From Paenibacillus taihuensis (GTDB lineage Bacteria; Bacillota; Bacilli; Paenibacillales; Paenibacillaceae): DNA of 64,000 nt. The notes beneath the pieces are model-generated. The model made no database searches and was not told the origin of the DNA. It saw only the letters and a list, made by a program, of their open reading frames with translations. The stretch is from positions 1-64,000 of the forward strand of contig NZ_QTTN01000011.1 in the NCBI RefSeq assembly GCF_003386535.1. The letters run 5' to 3'. The translations under genes were made by a program, and so were the position numbers. Positions 29,071 through 38,388 of the stretch are shown here, in pieces (positions within the stretch are counted from its first letter, which is position 1; each line of letters begins with the position of its first letter).

Positions 29071-30017
29071 CGTCCGTCGCCTCCTTCATAATGAACCCAA
29101 TATTTCGATACCCACATATTGATCATGGTAATGAACAGCACGACAACGAACAAAAACCAAGCCATCGCGGATGCATACCCCATTTGGAACACTTTGAACG
29201 CCTTCAGGTACATATGCAAATTAAAGAATAGAAGCGAGTTCATCGGCGATCCGGGCGTCGTCGGATCCGAGGACATGACATAACCCTCTTGGAAAATTTG
29301 GAAGCCTGAAATAAACGTTGTAATGACCTCAAAGAAGATGACAGGAGATATCAGGGGCATCGTAATATGCCAGAACCGACGCAGCGAGCCGGCCCCATCG
29401 ATCTCGGCCGCTTCATAAAGCTGCTCAGGCACGCCTTGCAAAGCAGCAAGGTACATCAGCATGCCGCCGCCGACGCTCCACATCTTCATCATGACGATGG
29501 CAGGCTTGGTCCAATTCGGGTCAAACATCCAGCCCGGCCCCGTAATGCCGAACCAGCTGAGAACCAGATTGACGATACCCGTATCCGGGCTTAGCAGCTC
29601 CATCCAAAGCATATAAACGCCAACTCCGGATAAAACCGACGGCAAATAGTAAATGGTACGGAAAACGCGGATACCAGGAATTTTCTGATTAAGGATGGAC
29701 GCAAGCGCGATGGAAGCGAAGGTCGTTAACGGGACCATCAGCACGACGTAAAACAGCGTATTTTTTAATGACACCCAGAAGAGCGGATCTCCGTGAAACA
29801 TGTATTTGTAGTTACGCAATCCTACAAAATCCATTTGAGAGGTAAAGTCATAGTTCGTGAAGCTGACGTAAAAAGAAAATAAAAGCGGCCCTGCCGTGAA
29901 CAGCAAAAAACCGATAATCCAAGGCAGTACGAACAAATACCCTTGAAGCTCTTCTTTTCGTTCCAGCGACATTGGTTTTTTCCGTCTCTTGGATCCTGAA
30001 TGGGCGGTCGTGTTCAT
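29067..30017 (-). CDS. sugar ABC transporter permease (MalF type)
   Basis: A 316-residue permease with six predicted membrane segments and EAA loop EAAEIDGAGSLRRFWHITMP. It is the partner of the downstream MalG-type permease, with which it overlaps by four bases. It follows the binding-protein gene after an intervening terminator, a common device to make less permease than binding protein. Confidence 0.93.
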   Translation of the reverse strand: MNTTAHSGSKRRKKPMSLERKEELQGYLFVLPWIIGFLLFTAGPLLFSFYVSFTNYDFTSQMDFVGLRNYKYMFHGDPLFWVSLKNTLFYVVLMVPLTTFASIALASILNQKIPGIRVFRTIYYLPSVLSGVGVYMLWMELLSPDTGIVNLVLSWFGITGPGWMFDPNWTKPAIVMMKMWSVGGGMLMYLAALQGVPEQLYEAAEIDGAGSLRRFWHITMPLISPVIFFEVITTFISGFQIFQEGYVMSSDPTTPGSPMNSLLFFNLHMYLKAFKVFQMGYASAMAWFLFVVVLFITMINMWVSKYWVHYEGGDGR

Positions 30018-30060
30018 TATCTATCCCTCCTACACCTACAGGTAACTCATCAAAAAAATC

Positions 30061-30084
30061 GGGGCGGTCGCATACAACCGCCCC
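30061..30084 (-). terminator. intra-operon terminator between binding protein and permeases
   Basis: Arms GGGGCGGT and ACCGCCCC are followed on the minus strand by a T-run (ATTTTTTTGA). It lies 16 bases after the binding-protein stop, within the operon, and probably allows partial readthrough. Confidence 0.8.
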
Positions 30085-30099
30085 TGTTTGTCACGATCC

Positions 30100-31464
30100 T
30101 TATTTGTTGCTGTCCATCAAGTCTTGAACGGCTGACTGTGCTTTATCAAGTGCGGTCTTCGCATCTGTTTTGCCAGCCAAAGCAGATTCGATATTCGGGT
30201 TCGAAACGCTTGTATAGTCAGGCGCATTGTTCGGTACCGGGCTTACGAGCGTCCACTTCATGTTATCCGTAGCGAATTTGGATACCGGGTTGTTTGTCGA
30301 AAGTTCAGGATCGTTAGCAGCCGCCTGGTTCGCTACATTGTCAAACAAATATTGACTCCAGTATTTCTGTGCAGCTACGTCCGTCATATATTTCATGAAC
30401 TCGAAGCTTTCCGCCGGATGCTTCGCGCCATAAGGGATTTCGAGCACGAAACCGCCGCCGTATGTCCAATTGCCCGAACCCGCCTTCATCTCAGGAACCG
30501 GCGCATAGCCGATGTCGTCCGGATTCATGAAGTCTTTGATTTGCGCGAAGTACGTGCCTGTCTGGATCGTCATGCCCAGCTTGCCGACAACGAACGGATC
30601 ATTCTGCTTGCTGCCGAAGGTTGCCTTGAAGGTATCGACATTGCTTTTGCCAAGACGTTCATTGAAGCTCATCACCCAGTTCAGCGCATCGATCTTCGCA
30701 GGCGAGTTGAAATTCGGACCATTCTTATCCATCATGAGCTTGCCGTCTGCATTGTCCAGGAATAGACCCCAATCATCCGGGTAGAAGCCGAGACGTTCGA
30801 TTCTCTTGCCATTCAGTTTATCCAGCTTCTGCGCGTCTGCCAGCAGTTCATCCCATGTCTTCGGCGGGCTGTTCGGATCCAAGCCTGCCTCTTGGAACGC
30901 CTTCTTGCTGTAGTACAAGAAACGAGTATCCGTATTGAACGGAAGCGCGTAAGGTTCATTATTATACAAAGAAGCATCCCATAACTGCGGGAAGAAACGG
31001 TCCTTGATCGACGGATCTTGATTGATGTATTCCGAGAGATTCGTAGCTTGTTTCTTCGCTGCGCGCTGGCCAACCGTAAAGATGTCTTGAATAATAACAT
31101 CCGGCGGGTTTCCAGCAGCAACTGCGGCTAGTTCTTTCGTCCAGCCTTCGCCGAACGGCTGGAAGGAATAATTGACGTGAATATGGTCTTGCGAAGCGTT
31201 AAAGTCGCTTACGATTTTCTCAATGATCGGACGGCGCGTAGTCGAACCCCAGTGGGCCCAGAAATCAAGCGTTACTTTTTCTTTAACTTCTGGTGTCGTA
31301 GTTGCTGCTGCATTCCCCGTTTGGTTGCTTGCTTGATTGCTTGTTTGGTTGGCCGATTGGTTTTCTTGCGCATTGTTACCGTTTGAGCCGCAGCCAGTCA
31401 GCAGCAAGCTTCCTGATAATGCAACAGTTGAGAGGACTAACAAAGACTTCTTCGCATTCTTCAT
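30100..31464 (-). CDS. sugar ABC transporter substrate-binding lipoprotein
   Basis: A 454-residue extracytoplasmic solute-binding protein of the sugar (SBP_bac_1) family. The signal peptide ends in the lipobox LLTGC with Cys25, so the mature protein is membrane-anchored. A low-complexity Asn/Gln/Thr linker (QSANQTSNQASNQTGN) follows. AAGNPPDVIIQDIF and YALPFNTDTRFLYYSKKAFQ are typical of the family. The start is the ATG at 31462-31464 behind GGGGGA. It is the first gene of the mannosidase cluster; a candidate cre site lies just upstream. Confidence 0.93.
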   Translation of the reverse strand: MKNAKKSLLVLSTVALSGSLLLTGCGSNGNNAQENQSANQTSNQASNQTGNAAATTTPEVKEKVTLDFWAHWGSTTRRPIIEKIVSDFNASQDHIHVNYSFQPFGEGWTKELAAVAAGNPPDVIIQDIFTVGQRAAKKQATNLSEYINQDPSIKDRFFPQLWDASLYNNEPYALPFNTDTRFLYYSKKAFQEAGLDPNSPPKTWDELLADAQKLDKLNGKRIERLGFYPDDWGLFLDNADGKLMMDKNGPNFNSPAKIDALNWVMSFNERLGKSNVDTFKATFGSKQNDPFVVGKLGMTIQTGTYFAQIKDFMNPDDIGYAPVPEMKAGSGNWTYGGGFVLEIPYGAKHPAESFEFMKYMTDVAAQKYWSQYLFDNVANQAAANDPELSTNNPVSKFATDNMKWTLVSPVPNNAPDYTSVSNPNIESALAGKTDAKTALDKAQSAVQDLMDSNK

Positions 31465-31520
31465 GTCAGAACATTCCCCCATATCGAAATTATAAACCCT
31501 CGTAATCCACCACTATAAGT

Positions 31521-31548
31521 AATATGACCACATATTAAAACGCTTACA
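31521..31548 (-). promoter_or_regulatory. candidate cre site and dyad upstream of the mannoside operon
   Basis: On the minus strand TGTAAGCGTTTTAA (31535-31548) resembles the CcpA cre consensus, lacking only the final C. It overlaps an AATATG-tggt-CATATT dyad (31521-31536), which could be an operator for the cluster's DeoR regulator. Both are motif matches 57-84 bases before the first gene. Confidence 0.4.
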
Positions 31549-31698
31549 ATAAGGTGTTTTGTGGATTTAATGTCATTCTATCCACGAGAACACACAAAGT
31601 CAATCGTTTTTTTTCGTTTCATACCTCCACACACCTTACTCAAAACCCCACAAGACCACACAGCCTAAAGAACCATCCAGCATGTTCAGCCAACAAAA
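31549..31698. other. intergenic, no recognised feature
   Basis: A short AT-rich stretch between the mannoside-operon promoter region and the terminator of the GH116 gene. No gene was seen. Confidence 0.35.
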
Positions 31699-31729
31699 AA
31701 AAGCTGCCTCCCCGAAGGTCGGCAGCTTT
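31699..31729 (-). terminator. terminator after the GH116 gene
   Basis: Arms AAAGCTGCC and GGCAGCTTT are followed on the minus strand by TTTTTTGTTGG. It lies 27 bases past the GH116 stop codon. Confidence 0.85.
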
Positions 31730-31755
31730 CTCATCCCTCAAACATCCCTCAAACT

Positions 31756-34218
31756 CTATCCCTTCAACCGCACGCTTCCCGCATCGCCATACAGCACATC
31801 CAGCGACTTCGTAAGCTCGCCGGTATCGGCGTTCCGCTGCTGGCGGTACGTGCCCCACGCCGTGCCGGTGCTCCAGAAGCAGCTGAAGTCGTCCTGCTCG
31901 ATAACCGGCGCGAAGCTGATCGTTCCTTCACGCATATCGTAGGTGAAACCGCTGAGCGACAGCAGCACAGCCCAGCTCGCCAGCGATCGCGCATAGTGAT
32001 AGCCGCACTCTTCCTCGGCCCACGGGTTGCGGCGGTAGCCGTCATGGCGGTCACGGACTGCTTTTACAATCGTCAGCCCTTCTTCAATCATGCCCTCGTA
32101 TATGAGGTGAGCAGCAACGTGATACTCAATGCCTGTCCACACTTCGTCGGCATAGACGAACGGAACCTTCGGACGTCCGCCATGCGGCCATGAGCACAGC
32201 AGCAGCCCTTGCTCATCACCCAGCGTATACGTGCGCTGTACGTTGGCATGACCGTAGAAGTCGGTGCGGAAATTGTAGCGGAAGATGGAAGCGACCGCTT
32301 GCTTCACATGATCCTCCGGCAAAATATACCCAAGCCCCGCCACATGCGCCAGGAACTGGCCGAACACTTGGTCCGACAAGCAGCCGATGCCGTACTGGTA
32401 CAGATGCGCGTTCACATCGTCAATACGCTGCACATAATACTCGCCATTCCAGAGCAGCTCGTCAACACGCTTCTTCCCGCGCTCGAATGCCGCCGTGTAG
32501 CGCTCCGCCCGCTCGGTGTCGCCGACGAATGCCGCCATCTCAGCCCCAGCCTTCAACGCGGCAAGGAAGAGCGAATTGGCGAGCGAGTTCGGTCCGAAGA
32601 ATTCAATATCATACGTGTTATGCTGCTCGCTATCCAGCACGCCGTCGCCGTCCGAATCCCAGTGTCCGAATGCAAAATCTAGAGCCAGCCCTGCCTTCTC
32701 CCACAATCCGTGCAAGAAATCATGGTCGCCGCTCAGCTTCCATTCGCGATACAGCCGGACGATCGTGCCCATCTGTCCGTCTACAGCCGGAGGCATATTG
32801 AAGCGCTCCATGCCGAACGTCTGCTGCGTGCGGAACGCCATGTTGCCATGCTCGTCCGTTTCGATGAGAAACTCTACGTTCCTCGCGCTGCGCTCCAGCT
32901 CAGGGAACAGGAATGCTGCCGTCTGCGCATAATTCCATACATGCGTACACGTGCCATGGCAGCTGCCATGATGCGAATGGCTGCCCTCGAAGGCGTAGAA
33001 GGTGCCCCCTTCGACGCGGAAGCAGGTCGTGCTGCGCAGCACCGTCATGTTCGCGGACAGCGCGTCAATGACATAGGATGGCAGCGTGCTGCCAAATAAC
33101 GCCTGATGGAACGCGCGTGTGCCGCTCTCGAGACGGTCCAGCTCCTCGATCAAATAACGTCCCGCAGCCCAAGCGTCCTCGAACTTAGTGGCGTAATGGT
33201 TGCGGATGATCTCCCCCTGCTCAAGCTTGCGATCCTCATCCCAATGCTTCGGTCGGTTTGGAAAATGCCATGCCAGCACGAACTCGAACGTCTTCTCTTC
33301 GCCCGGAAGCAGCGTCGCATAGCTGCCAATGGAGCCTACCCGCAGGCGAGCTTGCGGCGCAATCGCGACTTGTCCGTTATCGATCGGCGGGATCTGTTCC
33401 AATCTGCCATCCTCGGCAAAATCATCCCAAAACTCATGCGCGCCATCCCACCAGCTGCCGATCTGCCAAGTCGGCTTCATCGTTACCTCATCAGCCGTTG
33501 TCATCAGGCTCATGCTGCCGTTTCGCAAATGATCCGCAGGCAGCTTCGGCGAAGTAAAGTGGACGCCAGTTATCCGGCCGTCCTCACGCAGCTCGTTCAC
33601 GCCGATCTCGGCGACCATTGTATTATCGAACCGATCCAGCCCCTGCCAGCCAACCGGGTTGGACATGCTGCCGACAATCGACACATCGACAGGCAGCGAG
33701 CTCGGGTTGCTCACCTTATAGCGAAGCACCGCAGCTGGAATGCCGGAATCGTCTGCTTGAAGCGGAATAAGCGGCGTAAACGCTTCCAGTTTCACGCTGA
33801 CTGGCAGCGACTCATCTTCGAACTCTACCTGCGCGAGCGGATATTCTCCGCGCAGCTTGGATGCTTTCAATCGCGGCAGCCCCGCCATCGTGCCCGCGTG
33901 ATAACCTTTGCCATTCAGCCCAAACGGAGGCTGAAGCTCTGCTTCCAGCACTTTGGCGATCGGCTCGCCGCCGCCGTGCGCCTGAGCCCAAATTGCAAAG
34001 AAGCTATAGTAAAGCTGGTCGCCTTTGCCCGGACGGTTGAAGATTTCAAAGTCTCTTAGCTCGCCTCGCGCACCGAGCGAGATGTTGCCAGTGCCAATGC
34101 CTCCAAGCAGAAATGCCGCTTCCTTCGCATCCTGCGCGAACTCACGCTGCTCTCCGCGCGCGAACAGAACTTCTTTCGGATACACTTTCGTTTTCGAGTC
34201 CACTTGTTGCTGCTGCAT
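31756..34218 (-). CDS. GH116 family beta-glycosidase (glucosylceramidase-like)
   Basis: An 820-residue protein with the two-domain layout of GH116/DUF608: an N-terminal beta-sandwich (FLLGGIGTGNISLGARGELRD) and a C-terminal (alpha/alpha)6 domain. Family segments are GTCTHVWNYAQTAAFLFPEL, EQHNTYDIEFFGPNSLANSL and AGLGYILPEDHVKQAVASIF. Known members are retaining beta-glucosidases, beta-xylosidases or N-acetylglucosaminidases. No signal peptide is seen, so it is probably cytoplasmic. The start ATG follows AAGGGGT. It is divergent from the GxGYxYP protein gene, which is exported. The exact sugar is not shown by sequence. Confidence 0.88.
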   Translation of the reverse strand: MQQQQVDSKTKVYPKEVLFARGEQREFAQDAKEAAFLLGGIGTGNISLGARGELRDFEIFNRPGKGDQLYYSFFAIWAQAHGGGEPIAKVLEAELQPPFGLNGKGYHAGTMAGLPRLKASKLRGEYPLAQVEFEDESLPVSVKLEAFTPLIPLQADDSGIPAAVLRYKVSNPSSLPVDVSIVGSMSNPVGWQGLDRFDNTMVAEIGVNELREDGRITGVHFTSPKLPADHLRNGSMSLMTTADEVTMKPTWQIGSWWDGAHEFWDDFAEDGRLEQIPPIDNGQVAIAPQARLRVGSIGSYATLLPGEEKTFEFVLAWHFPNRPKHWDEDRKLEQGEIIRNHYATKFEDAWAAGRYLIEELDRLESGTRAFHQALFGSTLPSYVIDALSANMTVLRSTTCFRVEGGTFYAFEGSHSHHGSCHGTCTHVWNYAQTAAFLFPELERSARNVEFLIETDEHGNMAFRTQQTFGMERFNMPPAVDGQMGTIVRLYREWKLSGDHDFLHGLWEKAGLALDFAFGHWDSDGDGVLDSEQHNTYDIEFFGPNSLANSLFLAALKAGAEMAAFVGDTERAERYTAAFERGKKRVDELLWNGEYYVQRIDDVNAHLYQYGIGCLSDQVFGQFLAHVAGLGYILPEDHVKQAVASIFRYNFRTDFYGHANVQRTYTLGDEQGLLLCSWPHGGRPKVPFVYADEVWTGIEYHVAAHLIYEGMIEEGLTIVKAVRDRHDGYRRNPWAEEECGYHYARSLASWAVLLSLSGFTYDMREGTISFAPVIEQDDFSCFWSTGTAWGTYRQQRNADTGELTKSLDVLYGDAGSVRLKG

Positions 34219-34432
34219 TCAATTAACCCCTTTGCTAATCGAAATAAAAACGAAATCAACTAGTTATTTCGCAGCAAACACGATATTTCCTCCTGCATCC
34301 AGAAAAAGAATCATTTTGCAAATGAAATGCGCTGTCATTTTTATTTATTATATTGATTATATATATTATGCATAGACAACGTCCTCATCAGTTGATCCAT
34401 GAGGCTCCACCACTATAAAAAGGAGGAACTTT

Positions 34433-37264
34433 ATGAAATGGAAACGGAATTGGAAATGGAATAAACGATTAGGCACGACCTTCCTTGGGCTAGTCATTCT
34501 GGCAGCTTCATCCCCCTTCGCACCTCTCCCGAAAGCCGAGGCTGCAGGGCTGTCATGGCCATCCGGACAGATCCTTCCATCCTTCTCCGCACCAGCTTCG
34601 ACCCTTGATGAAATGAATCTTGTAACCGAATACAAGTACGAAGCGGAAACGATGGGACATGGCACCGGGCATCTTGACGGCAATGGCTGGCTCGCGCAAA
34701 CCGGTATTGATGCCGCCAACGCGCACATGGTTTACGGACCTTACGTCACGAATATTCCTACTGGAGCGAATACGGCATTCTTCGATATGATTGTCGATAA
34801 CAACACGGCTAACAACGATGTCATTGTGACGATTGACGTCCATGATAGCACGAGCGGCACAATCTTGGCGACGCGCGATATTCACCGGCAGGACTGGACG
34901 CAGGCCGGCAGTTACCAGCGATTCACCCTGCCTTTCAATAATGCGACAGCCGGGCATTCTCTGGAATTCAGGGTGTACTGGTACGGTCGAGCTTACACGA
35001 AAGTAGACGCCGTCGGTACACATCCGGACAGCAAAGTCGATGAATCGGTTGTGTTCACCACGCTTAAAGGGCTCGTCAACAAAACACAACCGAGAATATA
35101 TACATACGATGATGCGGTTAAGAACGAAGACGGCAAAGATACTTGGCTCGGCAATCTCGGCATTGGCCATACCGATGTGACGGACAACTGGTCGCTCATC
35201 ACCAAATACGCCAGCGAAATCAATGGCATTGTCGTCTATGATACTGCCGTACCGGATACGATTAATCTGGCAACGCTCATCGCCTCACGGTCAGGCGGTA
35301 TCGTCGCTCCGCCAAGCCTCGTCACTAAACTATCCTCCGCTCCATACAACTTACCGATCCTCGATGATTTGCGCGGCGATTTCAGCAACAAGCTGGCTGT
35401 TTATCAATATATGTACACCAATTACTGGTCCCTGCTCACGCATAAGCTGATTATCGGGCTTAACCCCGACATTAAAGGCTTCCTGCGAGATTATGCGACG
35501 GCAACCGGCGCCGCGGTCGTCTGGCTCGATCCTGCCGTTCCGGCCGAGAAAACATTGCTCCAATCGTTCCTCGCGGATATGCCTTATGGCAGCGGCATCT
35601 ATATGGGATGGTGGCCGGATGAGGGGCTCGGGGTGCAAACGGCATCCGAATACGGCGTCTCCACGATCGCCAGCGACTTCTCCTCCAACCTGACCGTGTT
35701 CAGCGGTACCTCAAGAACAGTGAATGTGAAGCCAATCCCGAACAAGCCGCCGCTTCAGAACAAAATCTACGTTTCGCTCATCTTGAGCGATGGCGACAAT
35801 TTGCAGTATATGGAGCACCGTTTCAAGAAGCTGTGGGATTCCGCGAACAGAGGCACGGTTCCATTAGGCTGGACCGTTTCTCCGGCTATGCTCGATGCGA
35901 AGCCAGGTCTTCTTAATTACCTGCACACAAGCGCAACGGCAAACGACGTGCTAATCGCGGGCCCTTCCGGCGTCGGCTATACGTATCCGAACTATTGGAC
36001 GAATCAAACGTATCTGGACAGCTTCGTCGCCTTGTCGGACGATTATATGAACCGTGCGGGACTTACGATTTCGACGATCTGGAACACGATTACTGGCGGC
36101 ATTAACGCAAATGTAGGCACCAGCTTTGCCCAGCATGCGCCATCCTTGCTTGGATTAACGTCAATGGCCGGCGGCGGTGCAATCACGGTCTACAACAACA
36201 CGCTGCCTGTTCAGGGATTGAATGCGACCTATTGCTATTCCTTGGCTACGCTTATCTCCGAGATCAATGGCGCGATTGCAGGCTGGAACGGAACGTCCCC
36301 TCGTTTTGTCAGCATTCAGGCGAATCCTTGGGATGTGACGTATCAGAACTTCGTGGATGCCGTGAACAACTTCAGCAGCAACAGCAACATTGTCTTCGTA
36401 AGACCGGATACGTACTTCCAATTGATGCGCGAGAACAATAACCTGCCGATCGATCCGTCCACCGTCGTCAAAACCTATGAAGCCGAGAGCAATTTCTCCC
36501 ATTCGACCGGCGCGGCTAGCGGAAGCGATTGGTCAGCGAACGTCGCTTCGCACAATGTCGACTTCATGCTATGGGGCAACTACGACAATTCAATTCCTGT
36601 CGGCATGAATACCGCTACTTTCAAAATGAAGATCGATTCCAACACAGGTACGAACGACAACGTCGTAACACTGGACGTGCGCGACAATGCAACCGGTCAA
36701 ACACTGGCAGCATTTGATGTGTACCGGAATCAATTCAAGAGCAATAATGCGTACCAGGATTTTAGCCTTTCTTTCAACAATCCGTCCGGCAGCTCGCTCG
36801 AGTTTAGAGCCTACTATCGGGATAAGGCGACCATTAGCATTGATAAAGTTACAGTGACGCGGAGACTTGGCAAGTTCGAATCCGAAGGTGCTTATGTTGG
36901 CCATGGCGTCGGACGCGTGAGCGGGGATGGATGGCAGGCTTCCTCATCACTCGATAACCAAGGGCATATGGTGTATGGCCCATATGACCCGAATGTGCCC
37001 GTGGGCAATCGGAATGTCGCGTTCCGTCTCAAAATCGATAACAACACCCTCGACAATGCGAACGTCGCGAAGATTGATGTCTACGATGCGGCGACAGGCA
37101 CAAGCGTGGTGCAATCGGAGATTACAAGGCAGCAATTCACAGCCGTGAATCAGTATCAGAATTTCACCCTTAGCTTCAACCAGACACTCAATCGCAATCT
37201 GGAGTATCGGATCTGGTACTACGATAATGCGACAATCACTGCGGATAATGTGACCATTAATTAA
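34433..37264 (+). CDS. secreted GxGYxYP-domain protein with three carbohydrate-binding-like repeats
   Basis: A 943-residue exported protein. The signal peptide (basic N-terminus, hydrophobic core, AEA at about 35-37) is clear. A first beta-sandwich-like repeat covers about 66-196 (YEAETMGHGTGHLDGNGW, HMVYGPYV, VDNNTANNDVI). The centre, about 205-670, holds the GxGYxYP domain with SLILSDGDNLQYMEHRF and the signature GPSGVGYTYPNYW. Two further copies of the repeat follow at about 683-810 and 813-943. The GxGYxYP family is a putative polysaccharide-acting group with no assigned reaction; the repeats look like carbohydrate-binding modules. It is divergent from the GH116 gene and ends at a strong terminator. 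Confidence 0.85.
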   Translation: MKWKRNWKWNKRLGTTFLGLVILAASSPFAPLPKAEAAGLSWPSGQILPSFSAPASTLDEMNLVTEYKYEAETMGHGTGHLDGNGWLAQTGIDAANAHMVYGPYVTNIPTGANTAFFDMIVDNNTANNDVIVTIDVHDSTSGTILATRDIHRQDWTQAGSYQRFTLPFNNATAGHSLEFRVYWYGRAYTKVDAVGTHPDSKVDESVVFTTLKGLVNKTQPRIYTYDDAVKNEDGKDTWLGNLGIGHTDVTDNWSLITKYASEINGIVVYDTAVPDTINLATLIASRSGGIVAPPSLVTKLSSAPYNLPILDDLRGDFSNKLAVYQYMYTNYWSLLTHKLIIGLNPDIKGFLRDYATATGAAVVWLDPAVPAEKTLLQSFLADMPYGSGIYMGWWPDEGLGVQTASEYGVSTIASDFSSNLTVFSGTSRTVNVKPIPNKPPLQNKIYVSLILSDGDNLQYMEHRFKKLWDSANRGTVPLGWTVSPAMLDAKPGLLNYLHTSATANDVLIAGPSGVGYTYPNYWTNQTYLDSFVALSDDYMNRAGLTISTIWNTITGGINANVGTSFAQHAPSLLGLTSMAGGGAITVYNNTLPVQGLNATYCYSLATLISEINGAIAGWNGTSPRFVSIQANPWDVTYQNFVDAVNNFSSNSNIVFVRPDTYFQLMRENNNLPIDPSTVVKTYEAESNFSHSTGAASGSDWSANVASHNVDFMLWGNYDNSIPVGMNTATFKMKIDSNTGTNDNVVTLDVRDNATGQTLAAFDVYRNQFKSNNAYQDFSLSFNNPSGSSLEFRAYYRDKATISIDKVTVTRRLGKFESEGAYVGHGVGRVSGDGWQASSSLDNQGHMVYGPYDPNVPVGNRNVAFRLKIDNNTLDNANVAKIDVYDAATGTSVVQSEITRQQFTAVNQYQNFTLSFNQTLNRNLEYRIWYYDNATITADNVTIN

Positions 37265-37268
37265 AATA

Positions 37269-37302
37269 AACCCGCCGTCATCGGGGATGACGGCGGGTTT
37301 CT
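37269..37302. terminator. bidirectional terminator
   Basis: Arms AAACCCGCCGTCATC and GATGACGGCGGGTTT form a long perfect stem between the convergent GxGYxYP and DUF4037 genes. Confidence 0.9.
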
Positions 37303-37304
37303 TA

Positions 37305-38345
37305 TTATATGCGACGATAGAGCTTCTTCAAACGTGCCCGTGTCACCGACGATTGCGGCATATTACGAACATCCGTATTATCCGTAATCTGATCGATGCT
37401 GCCGATTGGCCGGTTCTCCGCCAGCCAGCGGATTTCTCTGTCCTTGATACGCGGGGCGAGAAGTGCAGCAATGTCGCCGCCGTTCATGACGTTGAACGGA
37501 CGGGTGAAGAACGGCGCTGCTTCCTCCGAGGCAGGCGTTTCCGTCAGACCCAAATCGTTGTGCATCCGAGCGAGGATTCGGTACACGCGGTTGAATGCGC
37601 CTTCCCGAGTTCTCCAGCTCGTCGCCGTCTGCGCATCCAAGAGAAGGGGCAGCACCTGCTCCGCACAGTTCAGCTGCTTGAATGCCGTCCCGAACCACTT
37701 CGGATACGGCGCATATCTCCGCTCCATCAAGAAGCACAGATTCATGACATCGCGGACCATTCGGGAACCAATGACCGCGGAGCCCAGCTCGTCTCCTGCC
37801 GAGCCGGCCCGGTTCATCAGATGCTCCTCCTGCCCAATCCGCTGCCAGGTGCAGAAGATCAGATAGAGCCAGACATCATCCGGATAGTAAGCGAACTTAC
37901 GGCGCAATTCCATCAGCTGTCCCGCTCCGTCCTTGAACACCGCCCCGCTCGTCAGCTCGAGCAGCGTCTGCGAAGGGAACGTAAGCCAGTCTAACAGCCC
38001 GATCTCCGTGTTCACGCCTAACCCAAGTCTTCTCCCTACATAATCTTCGACTGTCGTCATTAAAGTCATGCCCGTATCGACCGGGAAGCCATAGAACCCC
38101 TCGGGAGCTTGCTTCTCCAGCCTTGCCCGAAGCTCTTCTGCCGCATCAGCGGGATAGCTCGCTCCAAGGAACAAGCACACGCGCGGTCCCCAGTCGTGAT
38201 CCTGCGACATCTCGGTATCGAAGCCAAGCACTTCGCTTCCAGGTCCAATCAGTGCTGCTGCATAGTCGTTCGATGCCGAGTACTCGCTTATGATCGGCTC
38301 AATAATTTCGTTATAGAATCTTCTGCTTAATTCAATGCCCTGCAT
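37305..38345 (-). CDS. DUF4037 protein (nucleotidyltransferase-like)
   Basis: A 346-residue cytoplasmic protein. Near the N-terminus ALIGPGSEVLGFDTEMSQDHDWGPR carries the GS...D.D arrangement of the nucleotidyltransferase fold that defines DUF4037. A C-terminal helical half follows. The reaction is not known. The ATG lies 12 bases after GGAGGT, slightly long spacing. It appears to be monocistronic. Confidence 0.75.
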   Translation of the reverse strand: MQGIELSRRFYNEIIEPIISEYSASNDYAAALIGPGSEVLGFDTEMSQDHDWGPRVCLFLGASYPADAAEELRARLEKQAPEGFYGFPVDTGMTLMTTVEDYVGRRLGLGVNTEIGLLDWLTFPSQTLLELTSGAVFKDGAGQLMELRRKFAYYPDDVWLYLIFCTWQRIGQEEHLMNRAGSAGDELGSAVIGSRMVRDVMNLCFLMERRYAPYPKWFGTAFKQLNCAEQVLPLLLDAQTATSWRTREGAFNRVYRILARMHNDLGLTETPASEEAAPFFTRPFNVMNGGDIAALLAPRIKDREIRWLAENRPIGSIDQITDNTDVRNMPQSSVTRARLKKLYRRI

Positions 38346-38388
38346 TTGTATCTGTTGACCTCCGTAAACGCTTAGTTATCGATTACTC

